DNA of 64,000 nucleotides from NCBI RefSeq assembly GCF_000427465.1, contig NZ_ATYB01000008.1:1460329-1524328 (forward strand), in the 5' to 3' direction. A program made the translations under genes and the position numbers. How positions within the stretch are numbered: position 1 is the first letter of the stretch; each line of letters opens with the position of its first letter. The notes beneath the pieces are model-generated. The model saw nothing but the letters and a program-made list of their open reading frames with translations, ran no database searches and had not been told where the DNA came from. Below, piece after piece: positions 53,983-63,005 of this stretch. Source of the DNA: Sinorhizobium arboris LMG 14919. Lineage in GTDB: Bacteria; Pseudomonadota; Alphaproteobacteria; Rhizobiales; Rhizobiaceae.

Positions 53983-54522
53983 TCAAGCGGAGATGGGGGC
54001 GAAGGCGCGATCGCGCTCCGACATCTGGGTCACTTCGAGCGGCCAGGCAATGGCAAGCCGCGGATCGAGCGGATTGAGCCCGCCTTCCGCTTCCGGCGCG
54101 TAGGCTTTGTCGTGCAGGTAGACGAGTTCGCAATTCTCGCTCAGCGTCTGGAAGCCGTGGGCGAACCCGCCGGGGATCATCATCGAGCGGGCATTCTCGG
54201 CGCTCAGGATCTCACCATGCCATTGCAGATACGTGGGTGAATCAGGCCGGATATCGACTGCGACGTCGAATACCGCGCCCGCCAGGCACGAAACGAACTT
54301 CGCCTCATCGTGGGGCGGCCGCTGGAAGTGCAGGCCGCGGATCGTACCCTTCGCTCGCGTCAGGGTGTGGTTGATCTGCGCGATCGCTCCGTCGATGCCG
54401 AAGTCGCGCAATTCGTCGCGGCAGAAGAAGCGTGAAAAGAAGCCGCGTTCGTCGCCGGCTTGCTTTCGCTCTATGACCGCAAGGCCGGCGAGAGGCGTAG
54501 GGAGACGATTGAAGCGCGGCAT
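53983..54522 (-). CDS. dTDP-4-dehydrorhamnose 3,5-epimerase family protein
   Basis: A 179-residue RmlC-like cupin: DERGFFSRFFCRDEL, QINHTLTRAKGTIRGLHFQR (catalytic His), VFDVAVDIRPDSPTYLQW, MIPGGFAHGFQTLSENCEL and Tyr in VYLHDKAY. It epimerises a nucleotide-linked 4-keto sugar. ATG 54522 follows GAGGAATTC. It is divergent from the acyltransferase/epimerase/CmcI genes, which together look like a sugar-modification cassette. Confidence 0.9.
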   Translation of the reverse strand: MPRFNRLPTPLAGLAVIERKQAGDERGFFSRFFCRDELRDFGIDGAIAQINHTLTRAKGTIRGLHFQRPPHDEAKFVSCLAGAVFDVAVDIRPDSPTYLQWHGEILSAENARSMMIPGGFAHGFQTLSENCELVYLHDKAYAPEAEGGLNPLDPRLAIAWPLEVTQMSERDRAFAPISA

Positions 54523-54663
54523 GAATTCCTCGAGACAGCATTTTCCGACCGATGCTTCTTGCACGATCCGGCGTTGACGCGGCAAGCACTAACTGGAAAA
54601 GAGGGAACTGAGGCAGTCCTCAGGTGCCGGTGAAATCCGGGCGTTGGAAATATCGGAGTCATC

Positions 54664-55152
54664 ATGATCGAGGTGCACCCCTCGGCTAAGATCAGCCCGC
54701 TCTGCGACATCGAGGATTCCGTGCGTGGGACGCGGATCGTCGTCGCGGAAGCATCGGTCATCGACAGCTTCGTCAAGATCAAACCGGCGGGCGGTGCCGG
54801 CGATCTCACGGTCGGCCGGTTCTGCTATATCAACAGCGGCTGCGTCTTCTATACCGGCAATGGCATAAGCATCGCCGACAATGTGCTGATCGCCGCCAAT
54901 TGCACCTTCGCTCCGGTCAATCACGCCTACCGCGAGCGGGATAAGCTGATCCGGGAACAGGGTTTCCTGCCGAGCCGCGGCGGCATTGTCATCGAGGACG
55001 ATGTCTGGATCGGGGCGAACTCGGTGATCCTGGACGGCGCCCTGTTGCGCAAGGGCTGTGTCATTGCTGCCGGATCCATCGTGCGCGGCGAGGTCGAAGC
55101 CTATACCATATGGGGCGGAAACCCGCTCAGGCGCCTGGGGACAAGGTCGTGA
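54664..55152 (+). CDS. Left-handed beta-helix acyltransferase
   Basis: A 162-residue hexapeptide-repeat protein (RFCYINSGCVFYTGNGISIA; GIVIEDDVWIGANSVILDGA; GCVIAAGSIVRGEV) with the catalytic-type His in NHAYRER. Members O- or N-acetylate sugars or amino acids. Its stop overlaps the next start by one base. Confidence 0.87.
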   Translation: MIEVHPSAKISPLCDIEDSVRGTRIVVAEASVIDSFVKIKPAGGAGDLTVGRFCYINSGCVFYTGNGISIADNVLIAANCTFAPVNHAYRERDKLIREQGFLPSRGGIVIEDDVWIGANSVILDGALLRKGCVIAAGSIVRGEVEAYTIWGGNPLRRLGTRS

Positions 55153-55994
55153 TGTTCACGGTTTTCGGGGGATCCGGCTTCATCGGAAGCAATCTCGTCC
55201 GCCGATTGCGCGCTCGCGGTGCCGAGGTGCATGTTCCCTCCCGCGGCGACGTGCCTGCGGCCGGTCAGGATCTCGGCCATGTCATCTATGCCATCGGGCT
55301 TACGGCCGATTTCCGGACCCGGCCGTTCGATACGATCGAAGCGCATGTCTCGCTCGCAGCCAGGCTCCTGCGCGAGAATGCGTTTTCATCCTTCCTCTAT
55401 CTCTCGTCCACCAGGGTCTACGCCGGCAGCGAGGACACGCGCGAGGATGCCCGGCTCTCGGCCACGCCTCTCGATCCTTCGGATCTCTACAATCTCTCCA
55501 AATTGACGGGGGAGGCGATCTGTCTCGCCTCCGGCCGCAAGACGGTGCGGGTCGCCCGGCTGTCGAATGTCGTCGGACCTGGCGAGGCGAAGTCGGACAC
55601 GTTCCTCGGCGCGCTGTGCCGCGAGGCGGGCAACGGCCAGATTCAGCTTCGGACCGCACTTGCTTCGAGCAAGGACTATATATGGATCGACGACGCCGTG
55701 GACGTCCTCCTGCGGATCGCACAGGAAGGCCGCCATTCCGTCTACAACGTCGCAAGCGGCCGTCAGACGAGCCACGCGGAGTGGTGCGCCGCCATCCAGT
55801 CCCGGGCGAAGTGCTCCGTTGCGGTGGATGAGGATGCGCCGACCGTCTCATTCGCGCCGATCTCAACCGATCGGATTAAGGACGAATTCGCTTTTGCCGC
55901 AGCACCTGTGCTAGAGCGCATCGCAGAAATCCTGGGCGAGGGAGAATCGGAATCCGGTTCCCACCCGCGGCCAACCACAAGAAGCAGGATCTGA
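55152..55994 (+). CDS. NAD-dependent epimerase/dehydratase
   Basis: A 280-residue extended SDR. Cofactor motif FGGSGFIGSNLVRRL near the N-terminus; catalytic Tyr-Lys as DLYNLSKLTGE; typical RLSNVVGPGE. ATG 55152 (an in-frame GTG at 55149 is equally possible) is coupled to the acyltransferase by a one-base overlap. It acts on a nucleotide-sugar, identity unknown. The CmcI-like gene begins one base after its stop. Confidence 0.9.
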   Translation: MFTVFGGSGFIGSNLVRRLRARGAEVHVPSRGDVPAAGQDLGHVIYAIGLTADFRTRPFDTIEAHVSLAARLLRENAFSSFLYLSSTRVYAGSEDTREDARLSATPLDPSDLYNLSKLTGEAICLASGRKTVRVARLSNVVGPGEAKSDTFLGALCREAGNGQIQLRTALASSKDYIWIDDAVDVLLRIAQEGRHSVYNVASGRQTSHAEWCAAIQSRAKCSVAVDEDAPTVSFAPISTDRIKDEFAFAAAPVLERIAEILGEGESESGSHPRPTTRSRI

Positions 55995-55995
55995 C

Positions 55996-56772
55996 ATGGA
56001 CCCTATCGAACAATTCCGCAGCGAGCGGGCGGCCGCTATCGACGGCTACGGCTGCGACGGCGATTTCCAGGCGCTCTCGAACCAATGGCGCGAAGCTTCG
56101 ATGGCGAAGCGCTACGTTTATAACTTCGACTGGCTCGGGCGCCCGATCATCCAGTATCCGCAGGATATGGTGGCGATGCAGGAGATGATCTGGGCGACAC
56201 GGCCGGATCTGGTGATCGAGACGGGCATCGCCCATGGCGGCTCGCTGATTATGAGCGCCTCGCTGCTCGCAATGCTCGACATGTGCGACGCGATCGAGGC
56301 GGGCGTTTCCTTCGACCCCAGCCGGTCCAGGCGCAAGGTCATCGGCATCGACATCGACATCCGCGCCCACAACCGCGCGGCGATCGAAAGTCATCCGATG
56401 GCGAGCCGCATCCAGATGTTCCAGGGATCGTCCATCGACCCGGACATCGTGGCGCAGGTGCGTGAGGCCTCGGTCGGCTACAAGCGGGTCATGCTATGCC
56501 TCGATTCCATGCATACCCACGCGCATGTGCTTGCCGAACTCGAGGCCTATGCGCCGCTCGTGACGGCCGGCTGCTACTGCGTGGTCTTCGATACGCTGGT
56601 CGAGGAGATGCCCGCGGGCTTCTTCGACGACCGCCCCTGGGACGTCGGCGACAATCCGAAGACGGCGGTGCATGCGTATTTGAAGTCCCATCCTGAATTC
56701 GAGATCGACCGGTCGGTTCAGAACAAATTGATGGTGACCGTTGCGCCGGATGGGTTTTTGAGGAGGCTTTGA
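55996..56772 (+). CDS. CmcI-like (cephalosporin hydroxylase family) methyltransferase-fold protein
   Basis: A 258-residue protein. It has a SAM-binding-like fold: RPDLVIETGIAHGGSLIMSA, VIGIDIDIRAHNR, MFQGSSIDPDIVAQV and VMLCLDSMHTHAHVLAELEA. The family is named for CmcI but in surface-polysaccharide clusters most likely O-methylates sugars. Last gene of the plus-strand sugar cassette; a terminator follows. Confidence 0.88.
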   Translation: MDPIEQFRSERAAAIDGYGCDGDFQALSNQWREASMAKRYVYNFDWLGRPIIQYPQDMVAMQEMIWATRPDLVIETGIAHGGSLIMSASLLAMLDMCDAIEAGVSFDPSRSRRKVIGIDIDIRAHNRAAIESHPMASRIQMFQGSSIDPDIVAQVREASVGYKRVMLCLDSMHTHAHVLAELEAYAPLVTAGCYCVVFDTLVEEMPAGFFDDRPWDVGDNPKTAVHAYLKSHPEFEIDRSVQNKLMVTVAPDGFLRRL

Positions 56773-56826
56773 AAGTCGGATCGGGGCCGAGGAGTCCTCG
56801 GGACATGAGGAGCCTTGGAAGAACTG

Positions 56827-56863
56827 AAAGGGGCCCGCCCGCGATCGCGGTGGTCCCCTTTTG
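56827..56863 (+). terminator. Intrinsic terminator after the sugar cassette
   Basis: AAAGGGG...CCCCTTTT stem (56827-56862) extended by CCGCC/GGTGG across one mismatch, followed by T residues. It is a well-formed terminator about 55 bp after the CmcI-like gene. The rest of 56773-57005 shows nothing else. Confidence 0.75.
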
Positions 56864-57005
56864 TTAGGAGCGCTCGCAGCGTAACCTCCTTCAGGCAACC
56901 CGGCCCGGGCGGGCGAGCGTCGGATCGACTCGGTTACAGCGCCGCGCGTCCTGTCAGATGTGCAAAGATCGCTATAACGCTTTGATCTGCGGCATGTTTT
57001 TGCCC

Positions 57006-57776
57006 TTACGAATGCAGCAGCGTAGCGCCGAGGCATTCCCGCAGGTTCTCTACTATCTCCGCGATCCAGGCATCATTCATCAACTCGAGCGGCGCGTTGA
57101 ACGAAACGGCAACATTCACTTCGTATTGGCTACGGCGTGGGATCGGCAAGCCGATGCCACCTTCGCCGGGCAAATAATACCCCATATTGACCGCATAGCC
57201 GCGACAGCGCGCCTGGCTCACGAGTTCTGCTACGACGCCGGAATCAACGTGTCGCAGCGATGGGTGAGTTGTGTAACGCTCTGAATTGGCGGCGATAATC
57301 TGGGCCGCGTTCTCCTCTGGCAACATCGAGAGCAGGGCCACGCTTCCTGCGGCTACGCCCATGGGCACGCGCGCGCCCACGCCCATCGTGAACTGCCTCC
57401 GCGTCGAGCGGCTGACCATTTCGGCGCAAACGGCATCGACCCCTGCCTGCACCATCAGATAAATCGTGAACCCGGTGCGCCGGGCGAATTCAGTCATGCC
57501 GGGTCGGATCAGTTGGATTTGGGATTCCAGCCGCTCCTGTCGTTTGGCCAGCATCTCTATTGCCGGACCCAGACGGTAGTGGCCGTAGCGCCCTGCGGCC
57601 TCGGCGAAACCCTTCTGCAGCAGCGCGGCAATGCTCCGGTGAGCGGCCGATTTCGCGCAACCCGTTCTCCGTGCGATTTCGGCCAAGCTCAGTCCTTCCG
57701 ACCCGGCGTCTCCGAGAACAATCAGTATCTCCAGCGCCCTCTCCGCGTTGAGAGAGGAAGCGACGTTGCTCGACAT
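57006..57776 (-). CDS. IclR-family transcriptional regulator
   Basis: A 256-residue regulator from ATG 57776. Winged helix LSLAEIARRTGCAKSAAHRS (about residues 28-47), linker helix, then the IclR effector domain (GFTIYLMVQAGVDAVCAEMV, MGVGARVPMGVAAGSVALL, YYLPGEGGIGLPI). It is divergent from the peptide-type ABC operon at 58020 and is its likely controller. Confidence 0.92.
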   Translation of the reverse strand: MSSNVASSLNAERALEILIVLGDAGSEGLSLAEIARRTGCAKSAAHRSIAALLQKGFAEAAGRYGHYRLGPAIEMLAKRQERLESQIQLIRPGMTEFARRTGFTIYLMVQAGVDAVCAEMVSRSTRRQFTMGVGARVPMGVAAGSVALLSMLPEENAAQIIAANSERYTTHPSLRHVDSGVVAELVSQARCRGYAVNMGYYLPGEGGIGLPIPRRSQYEVNVAVSFNAPLELMNDAWIAEIVENLRECLGATLLHS

Positions 57777-57794
57777 GATGCCACCTTTTCCTTT

Positions 57795-57813
57795 TGTTCT
57801 TATAATCGGAACA
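57795..57813. promoter_or_regulatory. Candidate IclR operator
   Basis: TGTTC-N9-GAACA (57795-57799 with 57809-57813) in an AT-rich stretch, 19 bp upstream of the IclR start and about 210 bp before the ABC operon. Dyad symmetry and position fit an autoregulatory operator; no consensus is confirmed. Confidence 0.4.
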
Positions 57814-58019
57814 TTATTCTCAAATCTGTCTCGATTAAAGGAATTTGTTGACAGGCTTGGCGAAAGCCAGCATCGTGCCCGCAAGGAAACGGAGTTTTCC
57901 GGACAGGTGAGGAGGCTGTCGTTCACCGGTTTCCTGTGCCCGATACGGCGCAGGCGTCGGCTGGATATGCTTTTGTCAGGCGCCTCCATCCAGTCCGGGG
58001 TCTGACGAAGGGCGAGTGG

Positions 58020-58961
58020 ATGCTGCCATTTCTGATCAAGCGCCTCGGGTTTGCTGTCCTGACCCTGTTTAGCGTGCTTACCTTGGTTTTTCTGATCGTG
58101 AGGGTCCTGCCCGGAGACCCGGCGCTGGTCATTCTTGGAGATCAGGCAAGCCCCGCCAGCATCGCGGCTCTGCATGCGCGGCTTGGCCTCGACCAGCCCG
58201 TGCTCGTGCAATACGGCCAGTTCCTCCTGCAAGCGGTACAAGGCGATCTCGGCAAGTCAATGGTGACCGGGCGTCCGGTCTCGGAAGAAATACTCACGGT
58301 CTTGCCGTACACCATGGAACTGACAATCGCCGCGCTTGCGCTCGGGGTGCTGTTGGGCGTCCCCGCCGGCGTCTGGGCTGCCGTAAAGCGCAATCGCCTC
58401 CCGGATTATTTTTTGCGGTTCGTCTCACTGCTGGGCCTTTCGTTGCCGGCCTTCGTCGCGGCAATCGTGCTGCTGATGGTCTTTGCCATCCAGTTCCGCT
58501 GGTTTCCCGTCATCAGCGCAGGCACGGGCGAAACAATAGGCGACCGGCTTCGGCAAATGGCTCTGCCTACGCTGGCGCTCGCGCTGATCATGATGGCTTA
58601 CATCACGCGCGTGACCCGCTCAGCCATGCTGGAGGTGCTCAACCAGGATTTCGTGCGCACTGCGCGCGCCAAGGGCGCCAGCCCCGCCGCTGTCGTGTGG
58701 AAGCATGCCCTCGGGAACTGCATGATTCCCATCACCACGGTCGTTGGGCTCTATCTCGGCATTTTGATCGGCAATTCGGTTCTGACCGAGATCGTGTTCT
58801 CGCGGCCCGGCTTGGGCAAGCTGATCCTGACTGCGCTGACGCAGCGGGACTACACGCTGCTTCAGGGCATGATTGTCGTCTACACGCTGATGGTCGTCGT
58901 CGTGAACCTGCTGACCGACCTGACCTATGGCTTTCTTGATCCGAGGGTTCAGTACAAATGA
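58020..58961 (+). CDS. Dipeptide/nickel-type ABC transporter permease (DppB type)
   Basis: A 313-residue permease: LPFLIKRLGFAVLTLFSVLT start, LGLDQPVLVQYGQFLLQAVQGDLGKS loop typical of DppB, and coupling helix RTARAKGASPAAVVWKHAL. ATG 58020 after GGGCGAG. First gene of a five-gene operon. Confidence 0.94.
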   Translation: MLPFLIKRLGFAVLTLFSVLTLVFLIVRVLPGDPALVILGDQASPASIAALHARLGLDQPVLVQYGQFLLQAVQGDLGKSMVTGRPVSEEILTVLPYTMELTIAALALGVLLGVPAGVWAAVKRNRLPDYFLRFVSLLGLSLPAFVAAIVLLMVFAIQFRWFPVISAGTGETIGDRLRQMALPTLALALIMMAYITRVTRSAMLEVLNQDFVRTARAKGASPAAVVWKHALGNCMIPITTVVGLYLGILIGNSVLTEIVFSRPGLGKLILTALTQRDYTLLQGMIVVYTLMVVVVNLLTDLTYGFLDPRVQYK

Positions 58962-59839
58962 CCGACGCCACCGTCACGCCCTCGCAACCGATCAAGCGCA
59001 GAAGCGCGTTTCGCGATTTTGCCGCACAATTGAACGCCTCGACATGGATCGGCATAGCCATTGTGGTAGCGCTGGTTCTCGCCGCATTCTTCGCGCCGCA
59101 ACTGGCGACGCACGATCCTGCACGTCAGAACATCATGAACCAGTTGGCCGAGCCAGGCTCACAGTTCTGGCTGGGCGCAGACCAGTTCGGTCGAGACATC
59201 TGGTCGCGGATCGTCTACGGCGCCCGTTATTCGCTCACCATCGGCTTCTTCGCCATTCTGACTGCGCTGGTGGTCGGCACGCTGATCGGCATGATCGCCG
59301 GTTATGTCGGCGGCCGCATCGACATCATCTTCATGCAGATCATGGATGTGGTGCTGGCCTTCCCCTCGCTCATTCTCGGCCTCGCGCTCGTTGCGTTGAT
59401 GGGCGCCACGCTGACCAACATCGTCATCGCAATCGCATTCACGGCGACACCGGCCTTCGCTCGCATCGCCCGGGCCGGCGTCATCACACAGCGTGACCGC
59501 GAGTATGTGCAGGCATGTCGGGCGATGGGGTTCTCAGGACCGAGAATACTCTTCAGGCACATCATGCCGGCGATCTTGCCGGAGGTGATGGTCATGGCTT
59601 CGCTGTGGATGGCCACTGCCGTACGCACCGAAGCCTCCTTAGCGTTCATTGGGTTGGGGCTGGCGCCGCCCACCCCGACCTGGGGCGGGATGGTGCGCGA
59701 CGGTTTCGACAACATCCTGAGTTCCTTCCATCTCGCGCTCGTCCCCAGCGTAGCGATTCTGCTTCTGGTCCTTGCATTCAACCTGATCGGTGACGGCCTG
59801 CGCGACGCTATCGACCCCCGCCTGAAGGATGCCTCGTGA
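58958..59839 (+). CDS. Dipeptide/nickel-type ABC transporter permease (DppC type)
   Basis: A 293-residue permease with the DppC N-terminal LGADQFGRDIWSRIVYGARY motif and coupling helix QRDREYVQACRAMGFSGPRI. Start overlaps the DppB-type stop (ATGA). Confidence 0.94.
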   Translation: MTDATVTPSQPIKRRSAFRDFAAQLNASTWIGIAIVVALVLAAFFAPQLATHDPARQNIMNQLAEPGSQFWLGADQFGRDIWSRIVYGARYSLTIGFFAILTALVVGTLIGMIAGYVGGRIDIIFMQIMDVVLAFPSLILGLALVALMGATLTNIVIAIAFTATPAFARIARAGVITQRDREYVQACRAMGFSGPRILFRHIMPAILPEVMVMASLWMATAVRTEASLAFIGLGLAPPTPTWGGMVRDGFDNILSSFHLALVPSVAILLLVLAFNLIGDGLRDAIDPRLKDAS

Positions 59840-61611
59840 TGGAGAAGAACCCTGTCGTCTCGGTACGTCATCTCAGCGTTTCCTTCGGCCGCACGACGGT
59901 CGTTCACGATCTCAATTTCGAGATCGCCGCAGGGAGCACTCTGGCGCTGGTGGGAGAATCCGGTTCCGGAAAATCCGTGACTTCGCTTGCGATAATGCGG
60001 CTTTTGCCCGAGCGCGTCGCACGAGCAGAAGGGTCGATCATACTTGATAACCGTGACCTTCTGACACTGACCGAACCGGAAATGCGTCGGGTGCGCGGCG
60101 GGCGGATCAGCATGATCTTTCAGGAGCCGATGACGTCGCTGAACCCGGTCCAGCGCGTGGGCGACCAGTTGGCCGAGGTAATCCGCATTCATAAGGGGCT
60201 CAGCGGCAATGCGCTGAAGGAAGCCGTACTGGACATGCTGCGGAAGGTGCGCATCCCCGACCCGGAAGCGCGGATGCACCAATATCCACACACCTTCTCC
60301 GGCGGAATGCGGCAGCGGGTGATGATCGCCATGGCTCTGTCTTGCGATCCGGCGCTGATCATCGCCGACGAGCCAACTACGGCACTTGATGTGACGGTTC
60401 AGGCCCAGACACTGGCCCTGTTGAAAGACCTCCAGCGCGAGACAGGCGCTGCGGTCCTGTTCATCACGCACGACATGGGTGTTGTGGCCGAGTTGGCCGA
60501 CAACGTGCTGGTCATGCGTCGGGGCCGCGAAATCGAGAGCGGAACTGTCCATGAAGTCTTTTCCAACCCGAAAGACGCCTATACCCGCAGTTTGATAGAG
60601 GCCGCTCCCAGTCTCGTGGGAAAACTCAGCGAGTTCAGCGTTCCTGCTCGGCCGGTGGAGGGCGTGCCGGCGTCGTTCACCCGCGAAACGCCTGTGCTCG
60701 AGGTAAACGACCTCACCGTGCGCTTTCCGGTCCGCAGCGGTTTCTTCGGCCGTCTGACCGGTATGGTGCATGCGGTCGAACGTGCATCCCTGGCCATAAC
60801 GAAGGGCAAGACGCTTGGTCTGGTGGGGGAATCGGGCTCCGGCAAATCGACGATCGGCAAGGCAATCATAAACCTAGCTCCGATCGCTTCCGGCGATGTC
60901 CGGGTTTCTGGACGGCGGGTGGACTATGACGACCCGCAGAGCCTCGCGCGAATGCGGCGCGATGTGCAGATGATATTCCAGGATCCCTATGGTTCGCTGG
61001 ATGCCCGGCAGACAATCGGCTCTGCAATTATCGAGCCTATGCAAGTCCATGGGCTCGCCAAAGGCGCCGAAGCCTTCGAGAAGATGCAATGGCTGTTGGA
61101 GCGGGTCGGCCTGGATCCAGCGCGCGCCTCGAGCCTGCCGCACGAGTTTTCGGGCGGCCAGCGACAGCGAATCTGCATCGCGCGCGCTCTGGCGATGTCG
61201 CCGAAGCTCATCATAGCCGACGAAGCGGTCTCGGCGCTCGATGTGGCGATCAAAGCTCAGATCATCGACTTGATGATCGATCTGCAGAAGGAATTTGGCG
61301 TCTCCTATCTGTTCATCAGCCACGATATGGCCGCGGTGGAGCGGATCTGCGATCGCGTGGCCGTCATGTATTTCGGGGAGATCGTCGAGATCGGCAAGAC
61401 CGAGGACGTCGTCGGCCGACCGGGGCACGAATATACCAGGCGCTTGCTGGCGGCCATCCCGATCACCCACCCTGACCAGCGCGGCCGGCGTTCTCCACAG
61501 GGCGTGGACGTTACCCAGCCGCGCAGTCCCATCAAGCCTCTCCGGTACCAGGCGCCGGCCCCGCTCTGGAGCATGGCCTCCGATGGGCACTTCATCCGCA
61601 GCGCAACCTGA
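59839..61611 (+). CDS. Dipeptide-type ABC transporter ATPase, fused DppD-DppF
   Basis: A 590-residue protein with two complete ATPase domains. First: [13 protein letters not shown] (about 40), signature [30 protein letters not shown]. Second: [13 protein letters not shown] (about 335), [30 protein letters not shown], where Ala and Val replace the usual Pro and Thr after the Walker B Glu. In most systems the two domains are separate genes. ATG 59839 (GTG 59836 in frame) overlaps the permease stop. Confidence 0.94.
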   Translation: MEKNPVVSVRHLSVSFGRTTVVHDLNFEIAAGSTLALVGESGSGKSVTSLAIMRLLPERVARAEGSIILDNRDLLTLTEPEMRRVRGGRISMIFQEPMTSLNPVQRVGDQLAEVIRIHKGLSGNALKEAVLDMLRKVRIPDPEARMHQYPHTFSGGMRQRVMIAMALSCDPALIIADEPTTALDVTVQAQTLALLKDLQRETGAAVLFITHDMGVVAELADNVLVMRRGREIESGTVHEVFSNPKDAYTRSLIEAAPSLVGKLSEFSVPARPVEGVPASFTRETPVLEVNDLTVRFPVRSGFFGRLTGMVHAVERASLAITKGKTLGLVGESGSGKSTIGKAIINLAPIASGDVRVSGRRVDYDDPQSLARMRRDVQMIFQDPYGSLDARQTIGSAIIEPMQVHGLAKGAEAFEKMQWLLERVGLDPARASSLPHEFSGGQRQRICIARALAMSPKLIIADEAVSALDVAIKAQIIDLMIDLQKEFGVSYLFISHDMAAVERICDRVAVMYFGEIVEIGKTEDVVGRPGHEYTRRLLAAIPITHPDQRGRRSPQGVDVTQPRSPIKPLRYQAPAPLWSMASDGHFIRSAT

Positions 61612-61634
61612 CCCACCCAGAAGGACTCATCGAC

Positions 61635-63005
61635 TTGCACACGATCGAAGAGCTTGCAGCCTTTGTCGCCGGCTGTTCTGCGGCAGATATACAGGAACAG
61701 GCGCGTGAAGCTGCTTCACTTCTCCTGGCCGACCTGTTGGCTGCGACGGCCGCTGGTTTGCACTCACCGCTTGCGGCGGCGGCACGTGCAGCCGCGGTCG
61801 ATCTATACGGACCCGGATCGGCCACAATCTGGCTGACCGACATCAGTCTGTCGCCCGCCGGAGCGGCCATGGCTAATGCCGCGGCGGCGAGTGCTCTTGA
61901 CATCGACGACGGTCACCGCGGTGCTGCCGGTCATGCCGGAGCGGGCGTTATTCCCGCGGCTCTGGCCGTGGGGCAGGCGCTTGGCTCGAGCGACGAGCAG
62001 ATCATAAGCGCAATCGTACTTGGCTATGATGTCGCCCTGCGTGTGGCCTCGTCTCGTCCGACCTCGACCATCGATACCTACAGCAGTGGCCGCTGGGTGG
62101 GCTACGGAGCTGCTGCCGCGGCCGGGCGCCTGCTGGGCTTGACCGCCGAGCAGCTTGCAAATGCGATGGCCATTGCAGGCGCCGAGGGGCCCATAGGTTT
62201 CCCGACGGGCAGTTCAAAGTATCAAGGCACCACGGTGAAGGAAGTAATTCCCCCAGCCGTAACGGCGGGCCTGACTGGTGCCTATCGCGCGCGCGCCGGA
62301 GCGACCGGGCCGCTCGACCTTCTGGACAGGTCCTCGCATTTCGACCGCGAAATCGTGACCGGCGGACTCGGACAAAGCTGGTGGCTGCAGCAGTGTTACC
62401 TCAAACCCTATGCTTGCTGCCGGTACATGCACGCTGCGATCGACGCTGTTCTGCAGTTGCGCCAGCCCGGCAGGACAATACGCAGTTTTCGAATAGAGAC
62501 GTTCCCGCAAGGGCTGAAGCTCTCGAATTCGCGGGCGCCGAAGACGCTCGAAGCCGGGCAGTACAGCTTTTATTTCAGCTGCGCCCTGGCTGCCCTGTAC
62601 GGACCATCGGCCCTTCAGCCTGTCGATGCGGCCCGATTGACCGATCCGGACGTGCTTGATCTCGCCGGCCGCATCGAGCTGGTCGCGCATGAGGATTTCG
62701 CGGAGTCTTTCCCCAAAAGGACGCCCTGCCGCGTGATCATCGATCAGGGTGACGGTCCGCAGACCGCCACAGTCCTTCATCCGCTGGGCGACGTTGCCAA
62801 CCCCATGTCACGCGATCAGGTGGCGGAGAAATTCCGCAAGATCGGCGCCGTGAGCATCGATTCCGTTTGGCTGAACGACATTCTCCCGGCGCTCGACGGG
62901 ATACTGGACCATGGTTTCGGGCCGCTTTTCTCTGCGCTGAACCCCCGTCGCCAGTCCGATCCGATTAAAGGAAACATCATGCTCATCAAGGAGGTAGCGC
63001 AATGA
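61635..63005 (+). CDS. MmgE/PrpD family protein
   Basis: A 456-residue protein of the 2-methylcitrate dehydratase/cis-aconitate decarboxylase fold, from a TTG start at 61635 with AGAAGGAC upstream. Conserved segments: SALDIDDGHRGAAGHAGAGV, GYDVALRVASS, FPTGSSKYQGTTVKEV, LKPYACCRYMHAAIDAV. Family members act on tricarboxylic-type acids, but many have unknown substrates. Embedded in a transport operon, it may act on the imported compound. Confidence 0.9.
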   Translation: MHTIEELAAFVAGCSAADIQEQAREAASLLLADLLAATAAGLHSPLAAAARAAAVDLYGPGSATIWLTDISLSPAGAAMANAAAASALDIDDGHRGAAGHAGAGVIPAALAVGQALGSSDEQIISAIVLGYDVALRVASSRPTSTIDTYSSGRWVGYGAAAAAGRLLGLTAEQLANAMAIAGAEGPIGFPTGSSKYQGTTVKEVIPPAVTAGLTGAYRARAGATGPLDLLDRSSHFDREIVTGGLGQSWWLQQCYLKPYACCRYMHAAIDAVLQLRQPGRTIRSFRIETFPQGLKLSNSRAPKTLEAGQYSFYFSCALAALYGPSALQPVDAARLTDPDVLDLAGRIELVAHEDFAESFPKRTPCRVIIDQGDGPQTATVLHPLGDVANPMSRDQVAEKFRKIGAVSIDSVWLNDILPALDGILDHGFGPLFSALNPRRQSDPIKGNIMLIKEVAQ

